DNA from: Pyrococcus yayanosii CH1
GTDB lineage: Archaea > Methanobacteriota_B > Thermococci > Thermococcales > Thermococcaceae
DNA length: 64,000 nucleotides
Direction of reading: 5' to 3'
NCBI RefSeq assembly: GCF_000215995.1
Contig: NC_015680.1
Location: forward strand, 434,001 to 498,000
Shown: positions 8,855 to 17,169 of the stretch, piece by piece
Position numbering within the stretch: the first letter of the stretch is position 1
How the letters are laid out: every line of letters starts with the position of its first letter
The notes under the pieces: generated by a model
Seen by the model: the letters and a program-made list of their open reading frames with translations, nothing else
Told to the model about the DNA's origin: nothing
Database searches by the model: none
Translations under genes and position numbers: made by a program

Positions 8855-9613
8855 ATGGTGTTCGAGTATCACTGGACAGTTCCGGAGCTGAACCTTAAAA
8901 AGCACAGGAAAATCGACGCCCACGCTCACATCCAGGAGCTTGGAGACCCCTTCAACGTCGGAATAACGGAAAGGGACATGCTAAGGCTGATGGAAGAATA
9001 CTCAATAGAACTTGCCGTGATATCGGATGTTGACAACGAAAAGATAATGAGGATAGTGAGAGGGAATCCAGACAGATTTATTGGCATATACTGGGCAAAT
9101 CCAAGGGCCGAAAGTCCGAAAGAAGCTGAGGACAACATTATTAACAGCGGATTCAGGGGAATAAAATTGCACCCCCTCTTGCACATGTTCCGCCCTTCCT
9201 CCGTTAGAGTACGGAAAATCGTCGAGATTGCAGGAAAGTTAGGCATTCCGGTTTTCATTCACACAGGCCATGCCCCTACTTCTCTCCCATCCCAAGTAGC
9301 CAGACTTGTCAAGGATTTTCCAGACGTAAAATTCGTTTTTGTCCACATGGGACATGGTAACGCATACTACATTCAAGAGGCCATAGACATCGGCAAGGAG
9401 CTCGACAATGTCTACCTTGAGACATCTGGTATGCCAATGTCTTCAAAAATTGCCGAGGCCTATTTGGAGGTTCCCGACAGGGTGATGTTCGGTACCGACG
9501 TGCCATGCCACCACCCCGCCGTTGAAATCGTGAAAGTGCTGAGTAGTGGACTTAATGAAAAAGCCCTAAGAAAGGTGTTCTACGAAAATGCTAAGGAACT
9601 GTTGGAGCTGTAA
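8855..9613 (+). CDS. amidohydrolase family protein (TIM-barrel metal hydrolase)
   Basis: A 252-residue protein of the amidohydrolase-2 (ACMSD-like) group. Metal-ligand motifs are in order: HAHIQ near the N-terminus, KLHP in the middle, HTGH, HMGHG, and GTDVP towards the C-terminus. The substrate cannot be told from sequence. The ATG at 8855 follows GGTGGTTGA; ATGs a few codons upstream lack a site. The gene is divergent from the helicase and lies just upstream of two tRNA genes on the other strand. Confidence 0.82.
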   Translation: MVFEYHWTVPELNLKKHRKIDAHAHIQELGDPFNVGITERDMLRLMEEYSIELAVISDVDNEKIMRIVRGNPDRFIGIYWANPRAESPKEAEDNIINSGFRGIKLHPLLHMFRPSSVRVRKIVEIAGKLGIPVFIHTGHAPTSLPSQVARLVKDFPDVKFVFVHMGHGNAYYIQEAIDIGKELDNVYLETSGMPMSSKIAEAYLEVPDRVMFGTDVPCHHPAVEIVKVLSSGLNEKALRKVFYENAKELLEL

Positions 9614-9618
9614 ATTTC

Positions 9619-9696
9619 TGGTGGGCCCGCGGGGCTTCGAACCCCGGACCTCCCGCTTATCAGGCGGGCGCTCTAACCAGGCTGAGCCACGGGCCC
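9619..9696 (-). tRNA. tRNA-Ile (GAU)
   Basis: A full cloverleaf on the minus strand: acceptor GGGCCCG paired with CGGGCCC, T loop GGTTCGAAGCC, and anticodon stem CCCGC/GCGGG around the loop CTGATAA, giving anticodon GAU. The terminal CCA is encoded (9619-9621). No intron is seen. Confidence 0.96.
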
Positions 9697-9703
9697 AGGA
9701 GAA

Positions 9704-9781
9704 TGGTGCCCCGGCCGGGATTTGAACCCGGGTCGCGGGATCGAGAGTCCCGCATGATTGACCGGGCTACACCACCGGGGC
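9704..9781 (-). tRNA. tRNA-Glu (CUC)
   Basis: A complete minus-strand cloverleaf: acceptor GCCCCGG/CCGGGGC, T arm with GGTTCAAATCC, and anticodon loop CTCTCGA giving anticodon CUC. The CCA end is encoded. It lies 7 bp upstream of tRNA-Ile on the same strand and the two are probably co-transcribed. Confidence 0.96.
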
Positions 9782-9824
9782 GCGCCGATATTGAGGGGGC
9801 GGGAGCAATTTATAAAGTTTTCGG

Positions 9825-10322
9825 TCACTCCTCAGGCAGTATGTAGTAGACGTAGTTGGGCCTGTTCGTGAACTCGTCTATGTATACAACGACTCCCGGT
9901 TTCGGTGGCTTCATGTAGTGAACCTCGCCCTTTCTCGTCGTTACGGCCGCGAAGGCGTCTCCTGTCCTCACCCTGTTTCCAACGTCCGCGATAAGCGTGA
10001 CGACGTATCCCTCTACTGGGAGGAGAAGGAGCTCGTCCCCTTTTTGGAGCCTGATCTCCGTCCTTCTATCTGGCAGGACTATGATGGCATCAACTCTCAT
10101 CCGGTGCTCGTACTGGTCAACATAAAAGTGGAACCTGTCGTAAACCTCCTTGGCAAGGAACTTGGCCTCCTTCGGGTCTATGAAAGCAGGTAGCTTCTCG
10201 CCCTTCCTCATTCTAACCTCGACGTTCCCCTGGATAACTATGCAGTCGACCTTTGCTTTCCCCTCCTCGTCGAAGCACTCCTCGTAGCTCGCTTCTACGA
10301 AGAGTTGTGGAAGTCTTCTCAT
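9825..10322 (-). CDS. DUF2118 family protein
   Basis: A 165-residue protein matching archaeal DUF2118, a family with a C-terminal barrel-sandwich (biotinyl/lipoyl-like) half. Visible here are GYVVTLIADVGNRVRTGDAF and KPGVVVYID, which lack the lysine that would carry biotin. The N-terminal half carries the FIDPKEAKFLAKEVYDRFHF segment. I chose the ATG at 10322 after GAGCGGTGC; a longer open frame upstream lacks a site and runs over the promoter. Its role is unknown. It is divergent from the oxidoreductase gene. Confidence 0.8.
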   Translation of the reverse strand: MRRLPQLFVEASYEECFDEEGKAKVDCIVIQGNVEVRMRKGEKLPAFIDPKEAKFLAKEVYDRFHFYVDQYEHRMRVDAIIVLPDRRTEIRLQKGDELLLLPVEGYVVTLIADVGNRVRTGDAFAAVTTRKGEVHYMKPPKPGVVVYIDEFTNRPNYVYYILPEE

Positions 10323-10471
10323 GCACCGCTCACCAAATCCGGCTGGTGTTTGGAAGTTTAAAAGGTTTTGACGTTTAACGAGTGCACTTTCCTGCTCTTC
10401 TGCGATTAAATATCTTCTTAAGCCCAAAACATTTATTAAAAAGGTTCGCCAACGATCAATGGTGATCTTCT

Positions 10472-12331
10472 ATGAAAGGTTGGTGGGGAAGAATTCTCAG
10501 GATCGATCTGACCACCGGCAAGGTCAGGGTTCAGGAATACTCCCCCAACATCGCCCAGCAGTTCATAGGTGGCAGGGGTCTTGCAATCAAGATTCTCTGG
10601 GACGAGGTCAAGGGCGTTGATCCGCTTAGTCCGGAGAACAAGCTAATATTCGCTGCCGGACCATTTAACGGCCTGCCTACACCAAGCGGTGGCAAGATGG
10701 TAGTCGCAGCGAAGAGCCCGCTCACTGGTGGCTACGGTGACGGGAACCTTGGAACAATGGCTACCGTCCATCTGAGGAAGGCTGGCTACGATGCCCTCGT
10801 CGTCGAGGGCAAGGCGAAAAAGCCGGTCTACATATACATTGAGGATGATAACGTGAGCATACTCAGCGCAGAAGGCCTCTGGGGTAGGGGAACCTTCGAG
10901 ACCGAGAGGAAGCTCAGGGAGATACACGGCAAGAACGTTGGAATACTAAGCATAGGTCCCGCAGGTGAGAACTTAGTTAGGTACGCCGTCGTCATGTCCC
11001 AGGAGGGCAGAGCGGCTGGAAGGCCCGGTATGGGTGCCGTAATGGGAAGCAAGAATCTTAAGGCTGTGGTCATAAGGGGAACCAAGGATATACCCGTCGC
11101 CGATAAAGAGGAGCTCAAGAGGCTCAGTCAAGAGGCTTATCAGGCCATACTCAACTCGCCCGGCTATCCGTTCTGGAAGAGGCAGGGCACAATGGCCGCG
11201 GTGGAATGGACGAATGAGAACTACGCCTTACCAACAAGGAACTTCCAGGACGGTCAGTTCGAGTTTGCCCGCTCCATTGACGGCTACACCCTCGAGGGGA
11301 TGAAGGTCAAGCAGAGAGGTTGCCCCTACTGTAACATGCCCTGCGGAAACGTTGTCCTTGACGTCGAGGGTCTAGAGAGCGAGCTCGACTATGAGAACGT
11401 CGCCCTTCTTGGTTCGAACCTCGGCATAGGGAAGCTCAACGAGGTCGCCGCCCTCAACAGGATTGCCGACGACATGGGCATGGACACTATCTCGCTTGGC
11501 GTCTCCATAGGCTTCGTCATGGAGGCCGTCGAGAGGGGTCTGCTTAAGGAAGGGCCGACCTTTGGCGACTTCAAGGGCGCCAAACAACTGGCCCTTGACA
11601 TAGCCTATCGCAGAGGAGAACTCGGTAACTTCGCGGCCGAGGGGGTCATGAGGATGGCCCAGAAGCTCGGCGATGACAGCTTCGCCATGCACGTTAAGGG
11701 CCTCGAGGTCAGTGGATACAACAGCTACATTTATCCCGCGATGGCCCTCGCCTACGGAACCAGCTCCATAGGTGCCCACCATAAGGAGGCCTGGGTCATA
11801 GCCTGGGAGATTGGAACGGCCCCAATCGAGGGTGAGCAGGCCAAGAAGGTCGAGTATAAGATAACCTACAGTCCGGAGAAGCCCGCCAAGGTCATAGAGC
11901 TCCAGAGGCTCAGGGGCGGTCTCTTCGAGATGCTCACCGCCTGTAGACTGCCATGGGTCGAGGTTGGCCTGAGTCTCGACTACTACCCGAGGCTCCTTGA
12001 AGCCATAACCGGCGTCAAGTACACCTGGGACGACCTATATAAAGCTGCGGACAGGGTCTACGCCCTTATCAGGGCCTACTGGGTCAGGGAGTTCAACGGC
12101 AAGTGGGACAGAACGATGGACTATCCGCCTAAGAGGTGGTTCATTGATGGTCTCAAGAGCGGACCCTACAAGGGCCAGCACCTCGACAGGGAGAAGTACG
12201 ATGCTCTGCTCAGCGAGTACTACAGGCTTAGGGGCTGGGACGAGCGTGGAATACCGAAGAAGGAGACCCTCAAGGAGCTCGGCCTCGAATTCGTCATTCC
12301 AGAGCTGGAGAAGGTCACGGAGCTCCACTGA
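10472..12331 (+). CDS. for: formaldehyde:ferredoxin oxidoreductase (tungstopterin enzyme)
   Basis: A 619-residue member of the aldehyde ferredoxin oxidoreductase (AOR) family, oxidising aldehydes with ferredoxin as acceptor in the cytoplasm. The N-terminal [13 protein letters not shown] and GGRGLA motifs bind the tungstopterin. Fe-S ligands include the CPYCNMPC cluster near residue 285. The sequence is very close to what I know of the Pyrococcus furiosus formaldehyde enzyme over its whole length, including the C-terminal [16 protein letters not shown], so I prefer FOR to AOR, GAPOR or WOR. GGTGATC precedes the ATG; TATA-like ATTTATTAAAA lies about 30 bp upstream. It is a single-gene unit. Confidence 0.92.
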   Translation: MKGWWGRILRIDLTTGKVRVQEYSPNIAQQFIGGRGLAIKILWDEVKGVDPLSPENKLIFAAGPFNGLPTPSGGKMVVAAKSPLTGGYGDGNLGTMATVHLRKAGYDALVVEGKAKKPVYIYIEDDNVSILSAEGLWGRGTFETERKLREIHGKNVGILSIGPAGENLVRYAVVMSQEGRAAGRPGMGAVMGSKNLKAVVIRGTKDIPVADKEELKRLSQEAYQAILNSPGYPFWKRQGTMAAVEWTNENYALPTRNFQDGQFEFARSIDGYTLEGMKVKQRGCPYCNMPCGNVVLDVEGLESELDYENVALLGSNLGIGKLNEVAALNRIADDMGMDTISLGVSIGFVMEAVERGLLKEGPTFGDFKGAKQLALDIAYRRGELGNFAAEGVMRMAQKLGDDSFAMHVKGLEVSGYNSYIYPAMALAYGTSSIGAHHKEAWVIAWEIGTAPIEGEQAKKVEYKITYSPEKPAKVIELQRLRGGLFEMLTACRLPWVEVGLSLDYYPRLLEAITGVKYTWDDLYKAADRVYALIRAYWVREFNGKWDRTMDYPPKRWFIDGLKSGPYKGQHLDREKYDALLSEYYRLRGWDERGIPKKETLKELGLEFVIPELEKVTELH

Positions 12332-12398
12332 GTCCTCCTACCACATTTATTTTTCGCAATCCCTTTTTGGGTGAAAAACGTAAAGGCCAAAAATATTC

Positions 12399-13478
12399 TC
12401 ACGCCGTCACTGGCTCTAGCTTGTCCTTCTTTACTACATATGTGTCCTCTCTCTTTATCGCCCCCTCAGGCAACATAAGGGGTGGGTGTATTATGGCCAG
12501 GACCATATTCTCCTGAACCTTCTGGGCCCTCTGCGGGACGACGATTGTCGCTATCGGCGGCTCCTCAATGAGAAGACCGACACCGTGCGTGTATCCAGCC
12601 AGATAGAAGTCGCCGAACCCCCTTTTCCTGACAAGGGCCACTATTTTCTTCTCGACTGCTGAGAGCGGGATGCCAACCCTCGTCTCCTCAAGCGCAATCC
12701 TGTATGCCTCTTCCTTGACTTCGATGGCCCTTCTGACCCTTCGCCCCGGCTCTCCGACGATGAAGGTTCTCGCCATGTTGGCGTAGTAGTGGTTCCAGTC
12801 CGCCCCGATGACCACGGTAACGACGCCGTTCTCGGGGACCTTCAAATCGCGGAAGGGTTCTGCATGCGCTCTGGGGGTTACGGAAACGTAGACCTTCGGG
12901 TTTTCACTGCCGTTGAGCATGAGCTCCCTAGTAACTTCCGCGGCTATCTCCAGTTCGCTGATTCCGGGTCTTATGACTTCTTCAGCGACCTTCATGCCCT
13001 TTATCGCGATTTTCCCGGCCCTCCTGATGTTTTCAAGCTCCCACTCGTCCTTTATCACCCTCAGCCTCATGGTGAGGTCAAGGATGTCAACTATTTCCAC
13101 GGTGGGATTGAGGCGCTCGAATATCTTGAGGAATATCAGGTAGGCGTCCCTTTCGATGCCAAACTCAAGGCCTACTCTCGTCATTCCGTTCCCGTGTATC
13201 CACGTTACTATACCCGCCATGAGATCCTCAACGCGCTGGAACTCCACGACGTTTTCGATCCAGCTCTTCTCCCGGAAAAGCTCTTCTTCACCCTTGACGA
13301 CGTAAACCACTGGCTCTCCCTCTGCCGGGATGAGGAGGCTCGGCCTGAGCCACTTGGTTCCGGTGAAGTATATGAAGCTGGAGAGTGTCCTTATGACCGC
13401 ACCGTCAATCCCGTTCTCCCTGAGGAGCTCCTGAAAGCGCTCCACACGTTTTCGAAATACCTCGGGGTCACCCCTCAT
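12399..13478 (-). CDS. M24 (aminopeptidase P/creatinase-fold) protein, metal site incomplete
   Basis: A 359-residue protein with an N-terminal creatinase domain (to about 130) and a C-terminal pita-bread fold. Compared with Pyrococcus prolidase, the two metal-binding aspartates appear replaced: the segment reads VIGADWNHYYANMART where prolidases have D-x-G...S-D-x-T-R-T. THGVG keeps the catalytic histidine, the next His is Glu (LIEEPP), the EPG glutamate is lost (IIHPPL), and the last Glu (KREDT) stays. It is therefore probably not a dimetal peptidase; a creatinase-like metal-free hydrolase or a ligand-binding role is possible. It is the third gene of the DUF438-cupin-M24 operon, 3 nt after the cupin. 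Confidence 0.8.
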   Translation of the reverse strand: MRGDPEVFRKRVERFQELLRENGIDGAVIRTLSSFIYFTGTKWLRPSLLIPAEGEPVVYVVKGEEELFREKSWIENVVEFQRVEDLMAGIVTWIHGNGMTRVGLEFGIERDAYLIFLKIFERLNPTVEIVDILDLTMRLRVIKDEWELENIRRAGKIAIKGMKVAEEVIRPGISELEIAAEVTRELMLNGSENPKVYVSVTPRAHAEPFRDLKVPENGVVTVVIGADWNHYYANMARTFIVGEPGRRVRRAIEVKEEAYRIALEETRVGIPLSAVEKKIVALVRKRGFGDFYLAGYTHGVGLLIEEPPIATIVVPQRAQKVQENMVLAIIHPPLMLPEGAIKREDTYVVKKDKLEPVTA

Positions 13479-13481
13479 CTT

Positions 13482-13793
13482 TCACACCACCTTGATAACG
13501 AGGAATGCCATGTCGAGGCTCCCTCCGTTGGAGACCGCGTGCGGCACTCCCTTGGGTAGGTATATGGCAGTCCCCTTCTTAACCTCTGCCCTTTCATCAC
13601 CGACCTCCACGATGCCCCTGCCCTTAAGGACGTAGATGAACGCATCAACTGGCGTTGTGTGTCTCTTCAGACTCTCTCCCGGCTTCAGGGTTATGTAAAA
13701 TATCTGGGCACTTTTCTCATCTATCAGCTTTCTCACATCCACTCCGTGAGGATTTTCAACCCTCTCGGCCTCTTCAACCCTCACAACCTTCAT
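13482..13793 (-). CDS. small cupin-domain protein
   Basis: A 103-residue single-cupin protein. The two cupin motifs are visible: G-E-S-L-K-R-H-T...VLKGRGIVEVG and the later KGTAIYLPKGVPHAVSN. Potential metal ligands are the His residues in these motifs. The substrate is unknown. The ATG follows the DUF438 stop by 1 nt with a GGAGGG site, so it is coupled within the DUF438-cupin-M24 operon under the palindromic operator at 15153-15166. That makes a stress-linked role likely. Confidence 0.85.
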   Translation of the reverse strand: MKVVRVEEAERVENPHGVDVRKLIDEKSAQIFYITLKPGESLKRHTTPVDAFIYVLKGRGIVEVGDERAEVKKGTAIYLPKGVPHAVSNGGSLDMAFLVIKVV

Positions 13794-13794
13794 C

Positions 13795-15135
13795 TCAGTC
13801 CCTCCAGTCCAGCAGTCTCTTCTCTCCCTTAATCTTCCTGTAGGGCTCGATGTCCATTGTTATTTCGAGGGTTCCCAGATAGTTGCCCTCCTTGTCAAAG
13901 AGAGGCACGTATTTTATGTAAACGTATCTCTCCCCAATCCTGAGCCAGAAGGTTGCTTCGCTCTTCCTGCCCTCCTTGAAGGCCTTTAGAATCTTGTTTA
14001 CGATGGGGACGCTCTTCGGCGGGTGGCAGAGCTGGACCGGCCTTCCGAGGACCGAGAGAGTTCTAGTGAATATTCTCTCGCCCGGAGAGAAAAAGCGAAC
14101 GCGGTCGTCCTTATCGATGAAGGTCACATCAACCGGAAGGGCCTCAAATATCGCCTTAAGTTCCTCGATGCTGAGAAAGCCAGTTCCGAGGTCGATGTCG
14201 CCCTCGCGCTTCAGCTGACTTTTGTCAAACTCCAGAGGACGGCCTTTCAGGGCCTGCTGAACTTCCTTTGGAAGGTTCAAAAGTTCCTCAACGCTCAGTT
14301 CAGGGTTGATTTCCCATGGATGGAGCGGTTTAACGTCCTCACCGGGATCCCAGGCGGGTGGGTTGACCTTGTAATAGCCGATCTCATCCTCCTGCATCCT
14401 TATTGCCTTCCACTCGCCCTCGCTTAGCAACGCTTTGAGCGTTGGGTAGAGTATGTTGTTCTCCCTGAAGACCATATCGCTCAGCGCAAAGGAAACCTCG
14501 CTGGCTTTCTCCTTAAAGCGCTCAACGAACTCTTCCCAGGGCATCTCATCCTTTTTCCTTAAGAGTTCAGCAAGCCTCTTTACCATGAACCTGATTTCGT
14601 CGTGCTTCGTCCAGAGAACCGTCGCTATGGCAGTCAAACCCCTGCGCTCAATGTAGGGGAAGGTGAGCATCTCCTCCCTGTTGTAGTGGGTGAAGCCGAC
14701 CTTTCTGAGGTTGCCCACTATCTCCTCCAGGACACCGAGGATTTCAGCTTTCATGCGCTCATCTTTGGTAGTCGCCAAAGTCCTCGCGTAGAGGTTGAGC
14801 ATCTCGGCGTCCTTCATTATCTCCTTGTTTTCGAGGTAGAGCGTCTTGAGCGGGTGCCCGTCCGGAAGGTCTTTCTCCTCAACCTCTTCCGTCCCAGCAA
14901 CCGCTTCCCTGAACAGCTCGACGTGCAGGTCGCACATCTTGGCTATATCCTTGGCCGAAATTCCTTCCTTAACGAGCTCCTGCTCTATGATGGGAATCTC
15001 AAGGGGCGAAATGCCGCTTAAAACCTGGCGGAACTCTTCCTTGAGTTTGTTGACATCTTCACCCTCGTGAATTCTAAGGAGGAGCTTCTTCAGTTGCTCC
15101 TTCTTGTATTCGCGATTGTTCAGCAACTCAGTCAT
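13795..15135 (-). CDS. DUF438 protein: helical domain, hemerythrin-like domain and PAS domain
   Basis: A 446-residue protein. Residues about 5-90 form the helical DUF438 domain, 95-240 a hemerythrin-like His/Glu helix bundle (THYNREE, KHDEIRFMV), and about 315-440 a PAS domain (VDVTFIDKDDRVRFFSPGE, then LCHPPKS, then GTLEITMDI). Such proteins are linked in many anaerobes with Hcp and DUF2249 and are thought to sense or bind NO or O2. The ATG at 15135 follows GGTGATAAAG. The promoter has TATA-like GCTTAAAAG, with a palindromic operator at the expected transcription start. It is the first gene of an operon with the cupin and M24 genes. The sensing role is inferred. Confidence 0.85.
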   Translation of the reverse strand: MTELLNNREYKKEQLKKLLLRIHEGEDVNKLKEEFRQVLSGISPLEIPIIEQELVKEGISAKDIAKMCDLHVELFREAVAGTEEVEEKDLPDGHPLKTLYLENKEIMKDAEMLNLYARTLATTKDERMKAEILGVLEEIVGNLRKVGFTHYNREEMLTFPYIERRGLTAIATVLWTKHDEIRFMVKRLAELLRKKDEMPWEEFVERFKEKASEVSFALSDMVFRENNILYPTLKALLSEGEWKAIRMQEDEIGYYKVNPPAWDPGEDVKPLHPWEINPELSVEELLNLPKEVQQALKGRPLEFDKSQLKREGDIDLGTGFLSIEELKAIFEALPVDVTFIDKDDRVRFFSPGERIFTRTLSVLGRPVQLCHPPKSVPIVNKILKAFKEGRKSEATFWLRIGERYVYIKYVPLFDKEGNYLGTLEITMDIEPYRKIKGEKRLLDWRD

Positions 15136-15152
15136 CTTTATCACCTTCTTTC

Positions 15153-15166
15153 ATGACAGGTGTCAT
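15153..15166. promoter_or_regulatory. palindromic operator ATGACA-GG-TGTCAT of the DUF438 operon
   Basis: ATGACAGGTGTCAT is a perfect 6-bp inverted repeat around a 2-bp centre. It lies about 20 bp downstream of the TATA-like element of the DUF438 operon, so it should overlap the transcription start and allow repression. The same 14-mer plan occurs in front of hcp and the HTH gene. Confidence 0.75.
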
Positions 15167-15215
15167 ATTAGACACTTTTAAGCTTTTCTGGGCAGATTTG
15201 CCCAACAATTTTTAT

Positions 15216-15229
15216 ATGTCGCACGTCAT
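15216..15229. promoter_or_regulatory. degenerate copy of the operator before the DUF2249 gene
   Basis: ATGTCGCACGTCAT matches 9 of the 12 informative positions of ATGACA-N2-TGTCAT. It sits directly after a TATA-like TTTTTATATG and ahead of the DUF2249 start at 15244. On its own it is weak; its position gives it some support. Confidence 0.45.
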
Positions 15230-15243
15230 AGAAGGGAGCGGTG

Positions 15244-15729
15244 ATGAAAAATTATGCTGACGTTCGTGGATTACAGCCTCCCCAGCCGGCGGTCATGATA
15301 ATCCAACTCCCTCGAAAAGCTCCAGGTGGGGGAGACTCTTGAAGTTATAGAAGACAAGCCCTTCGTTGACATGCTGGGGAGACTTGAGGAGGCAGGTTAT
15401 CGGGTTGAACTGAAAGAAGTTGGCGGGGCATTCGTGCTCAGGATTATGAAGACCGAGGACTCCATGGAGCTTAGGATGGAAATCAGGGAGTGCGACGATA
15501 AGCTGGACGAGATAACGGAGGAAACCAACGTGGCCAAACTCCTGAAGGCCTATCCCGAATCTCTGAAGATACTTGTGAAGTACGGATTCTCCCCCTTGAG
15601 AATCCCGAGATGAGGAAGACCCTCGCGAGGACGATTACGTTGAAGCAGGCGAAGGAGCTCATTGGGATGGGAGACGAGAAGTTTAGGGAAATGATGGAGG
15701 AACTGAAAGAGTTGGAAAGAGGTAGATAG
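15244..15729 (+). pseudogene. DUF2249 + DUF1858-like protein, broken by two frameshifts
   Basis: Starting at ATG 15244 (site GGAGCGGTG), the frame reads the DUF2249 signature DVRGLQPPQPAVMIIQL and then shifts at a C run near 15309. The rest of DUF2249 continues in another frame from about 15310 (LEKLQVGETLEVIEDK) into a DUF1858-like helical domain (NVAKLLKAYPESLKILVKYGF). A second shift in a run of five C near 15593-15597 moves the end (ENPEMRKTLARTITLKQ) to a third frame, stopping at 15729. Restoring one base at each run gives one protein of about 161 residues. DUF2249 proteins are companions of Hcp and DUF438. It is either inactivated or affected by homopolymer errors. Confidence 0.75.
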
Positions 15730-15913
15730 CCCAGTTCAAAGAGTTTCCTATTGAAGTTATTTTGTTTTTTCAGTAATTTCAACCTATGATGGATTATTTT
15801 TGTTAATTCTTAAAGCCACTAGACTTTTAGACTTTGGCGAGGCCGCTGCTCGCTCAATATGGTTCAGCCCCTGTTTGAGCTTTAAAGTATTCCTCGGCCC
15901 TTTTGGTTAGGAA

Positions 15914-16068
15914 TTAGTTTTCAATTTTCTTTCCAATACGCTTGAAAACCGTTGCAGTTATGTGCAGACTGAACCATGCTTTGTCCTCGAGTAAGTCTTG
16001 GTAGCATTCTTCGTCCCTCAAATGCTCTTCAAATACTGTAACAAGTATCTTATTATTGTTCAGACTCT
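15914..16068 (-). pseudogene. out-of-frame C-terminal tail of the upstream immunity-like protein
   Basis: The reading frame upstream ends at 16069 with an odd basic tail. One base over, the sequence stays open for about 54 further codons (REEKEYVLVKSLNNNKILV ... VFKRIGKKIEN), ending at 15914. The shift lies close to 16100. The composition fits the preceding protein, so this is very probably its true C-terminus. Confidence 0.55.
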
Positions 16069-17169
16069 TCACCAGCACGTACTCCTTCTCCTCACGCTTG
16101 GGTCTTCAATCAGCTCGTAGAGACCATCCTCCAAGTCTAAGAGTTCTCTCTTCACAATAGTAATGCTAGAGGGAAGGACTTCAAGCTTCCCCCGTTTTAC
16201 GGTCTCGACCAACCATTCGTACAGGAGGCACTGGTTATTCTCTTCAAAGCCCGCTTTCCTGAAGTCCAGGTCGTCCGTGTAACCACAGATGAGAACCGCC
16301 CCAGCTTTCATCAGCTTTCTGAGGAACTTCATAAGTTCAGGGCTCAGGACGAACATCCACGCGCTTAACCGGGTTTCAATCTGGATGAGTGTCATGTTTT
16401 CTTTTGAGTACGTCTCGACCTCGAACCAGTCAACAGTGCTCTGCTCAGTGGTTCTGAGAGTGTAATGCGCCTCCCCCACTGCGACCAGATTAAAGCCTCT
16501 CACGTCAAACAGGAACCGCAGGTGCTTTTTCCTGTCCCCCTGCTGGTACGCGAGTTCGCGGGTGTACCTGAACTCGCGCGAGAGCTTCTCGAGCACTTCT
16601 CCCCAAGGCTTATCAAACACGGCGACAACATAATACGTGGTTCCCATACCACTCCCCCCTGTCTCATAAAGAGAAAAATGTAACTTCAGTATCAAGCATT
16701 TCACAGCATCAACCCTCGAGCACGTCCTTGTACTGTCCCTGGTTCCCTTCAGGCACTCCTCAAGGAATTCCAGGGCGGCTTTCACGTACTCCCTGACTTC
16801 AACCCTCTCCCTACCAATAAATCGTCCATCCTCGAAGGCTTCAATGAGCAGGTAATCGCCCTCCTTCCTGAACACCACGGGAGAGACAGGCTCGTAAGTG
16901 CCGAAACCCACCTCGAGCTTCCCGCCCCTGCAGTTCCTCCTAATCACCCACCCCCCTTCCTCCTCGAACTTTTCAAGCACGTAGGGGATTTCATCACATG
17001 ACGAGACTGCAAAGGTTACTGTAGCGAGGATTGCCGACAGCGCCTGCACAATATAGCAGGCGACCCACACAATCCGCTTTCCATTCACCTCTATAATAAC
17101 CCAAGCCCCAAACCCCTCGGATTCCTCCAACTCTTCGAGAGTGAGATCAACCAAGAACTTAACCGGCAT
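16069..17169 (-). CDS. immunity-like protein: family A domain joined to a second unknown domain
   Basis: A 366-residue open frame made of two parts. Residues about 1-155 belong to the family A repeat of this locus: a variable beta-rich start (MPVKFLVDLTLEELEESEGF), then GFGTYEPVSPVVFRKEGDYL and a V-E-V-R-E-Y-V-K-A-A-L-E-F-L helix. The part from about residue 175 (internal ATG 16647, with GGGGGGAGTGG before it) is a different alpha/beta protein. In the next frame the first part would end naturally at 16709 (KEGNQGQYKDVLEG), so the fusion probably arose by a frameshift between two genes. ATG 17169 is preceded by GGGGGAGG and overlaps the gene upstream. No known family is recognised; an immunity role is inferred from position. 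Confidence 0.5.
   Translation of the reverse strand: MPVKFLVDLTLEELEESEGFGAWVIIEVNGKRIVWVACYIVQALSAILATVTFAVSSCDEIPYVLEKFEEEGGWVIRRNCRGGKLEVGFGTYEPVSPVVFRKEGDYLLIEAFEDGRFIGRERVEVREYVKAALEFLEECLKGTRDSTRTCSRVDAVKCLILKLHFSLYETGGSGMGTTYYVVAVFDKPWGEVLEKLSREFRYTRELAYQQGDRKKHLRFLFDVRGFNLVAVGEAHYTLRTTEQSTVDWFEVETYSKENMTLIQIETRLSAWMFVLSPELMKFLRKLMKAGAVLICGYTDDLDFRKAGFEENNQCLLYEWLVETVKRGKLEVLPSSITIVKRELLDLEDGLYELIEDPSVRRRSTCW

Noticed and set aside
10451-10461. GTTCGCCAAC-like element near the formaldehyde oxidoreductase promoter as a SurR site
   Set aside because: The SurR consensus needs GTT-N3-AAC with further spacing rules; here the spacer is four bases and no second half follows.
15244-15600. Programmed ribosomal frameshifting to make the DUF2249 protein
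   Set aside because: Two shifts in opposite directions at plain C runs without a slippery heptamer or following structure make this unlikely.
15730-15913. tRNA or attachment site at the edge of the locus 1 array
   Set aside because: No cloverleaf or duplicated tRNA end was seen; the stretch holds no gene or repeat I can support.
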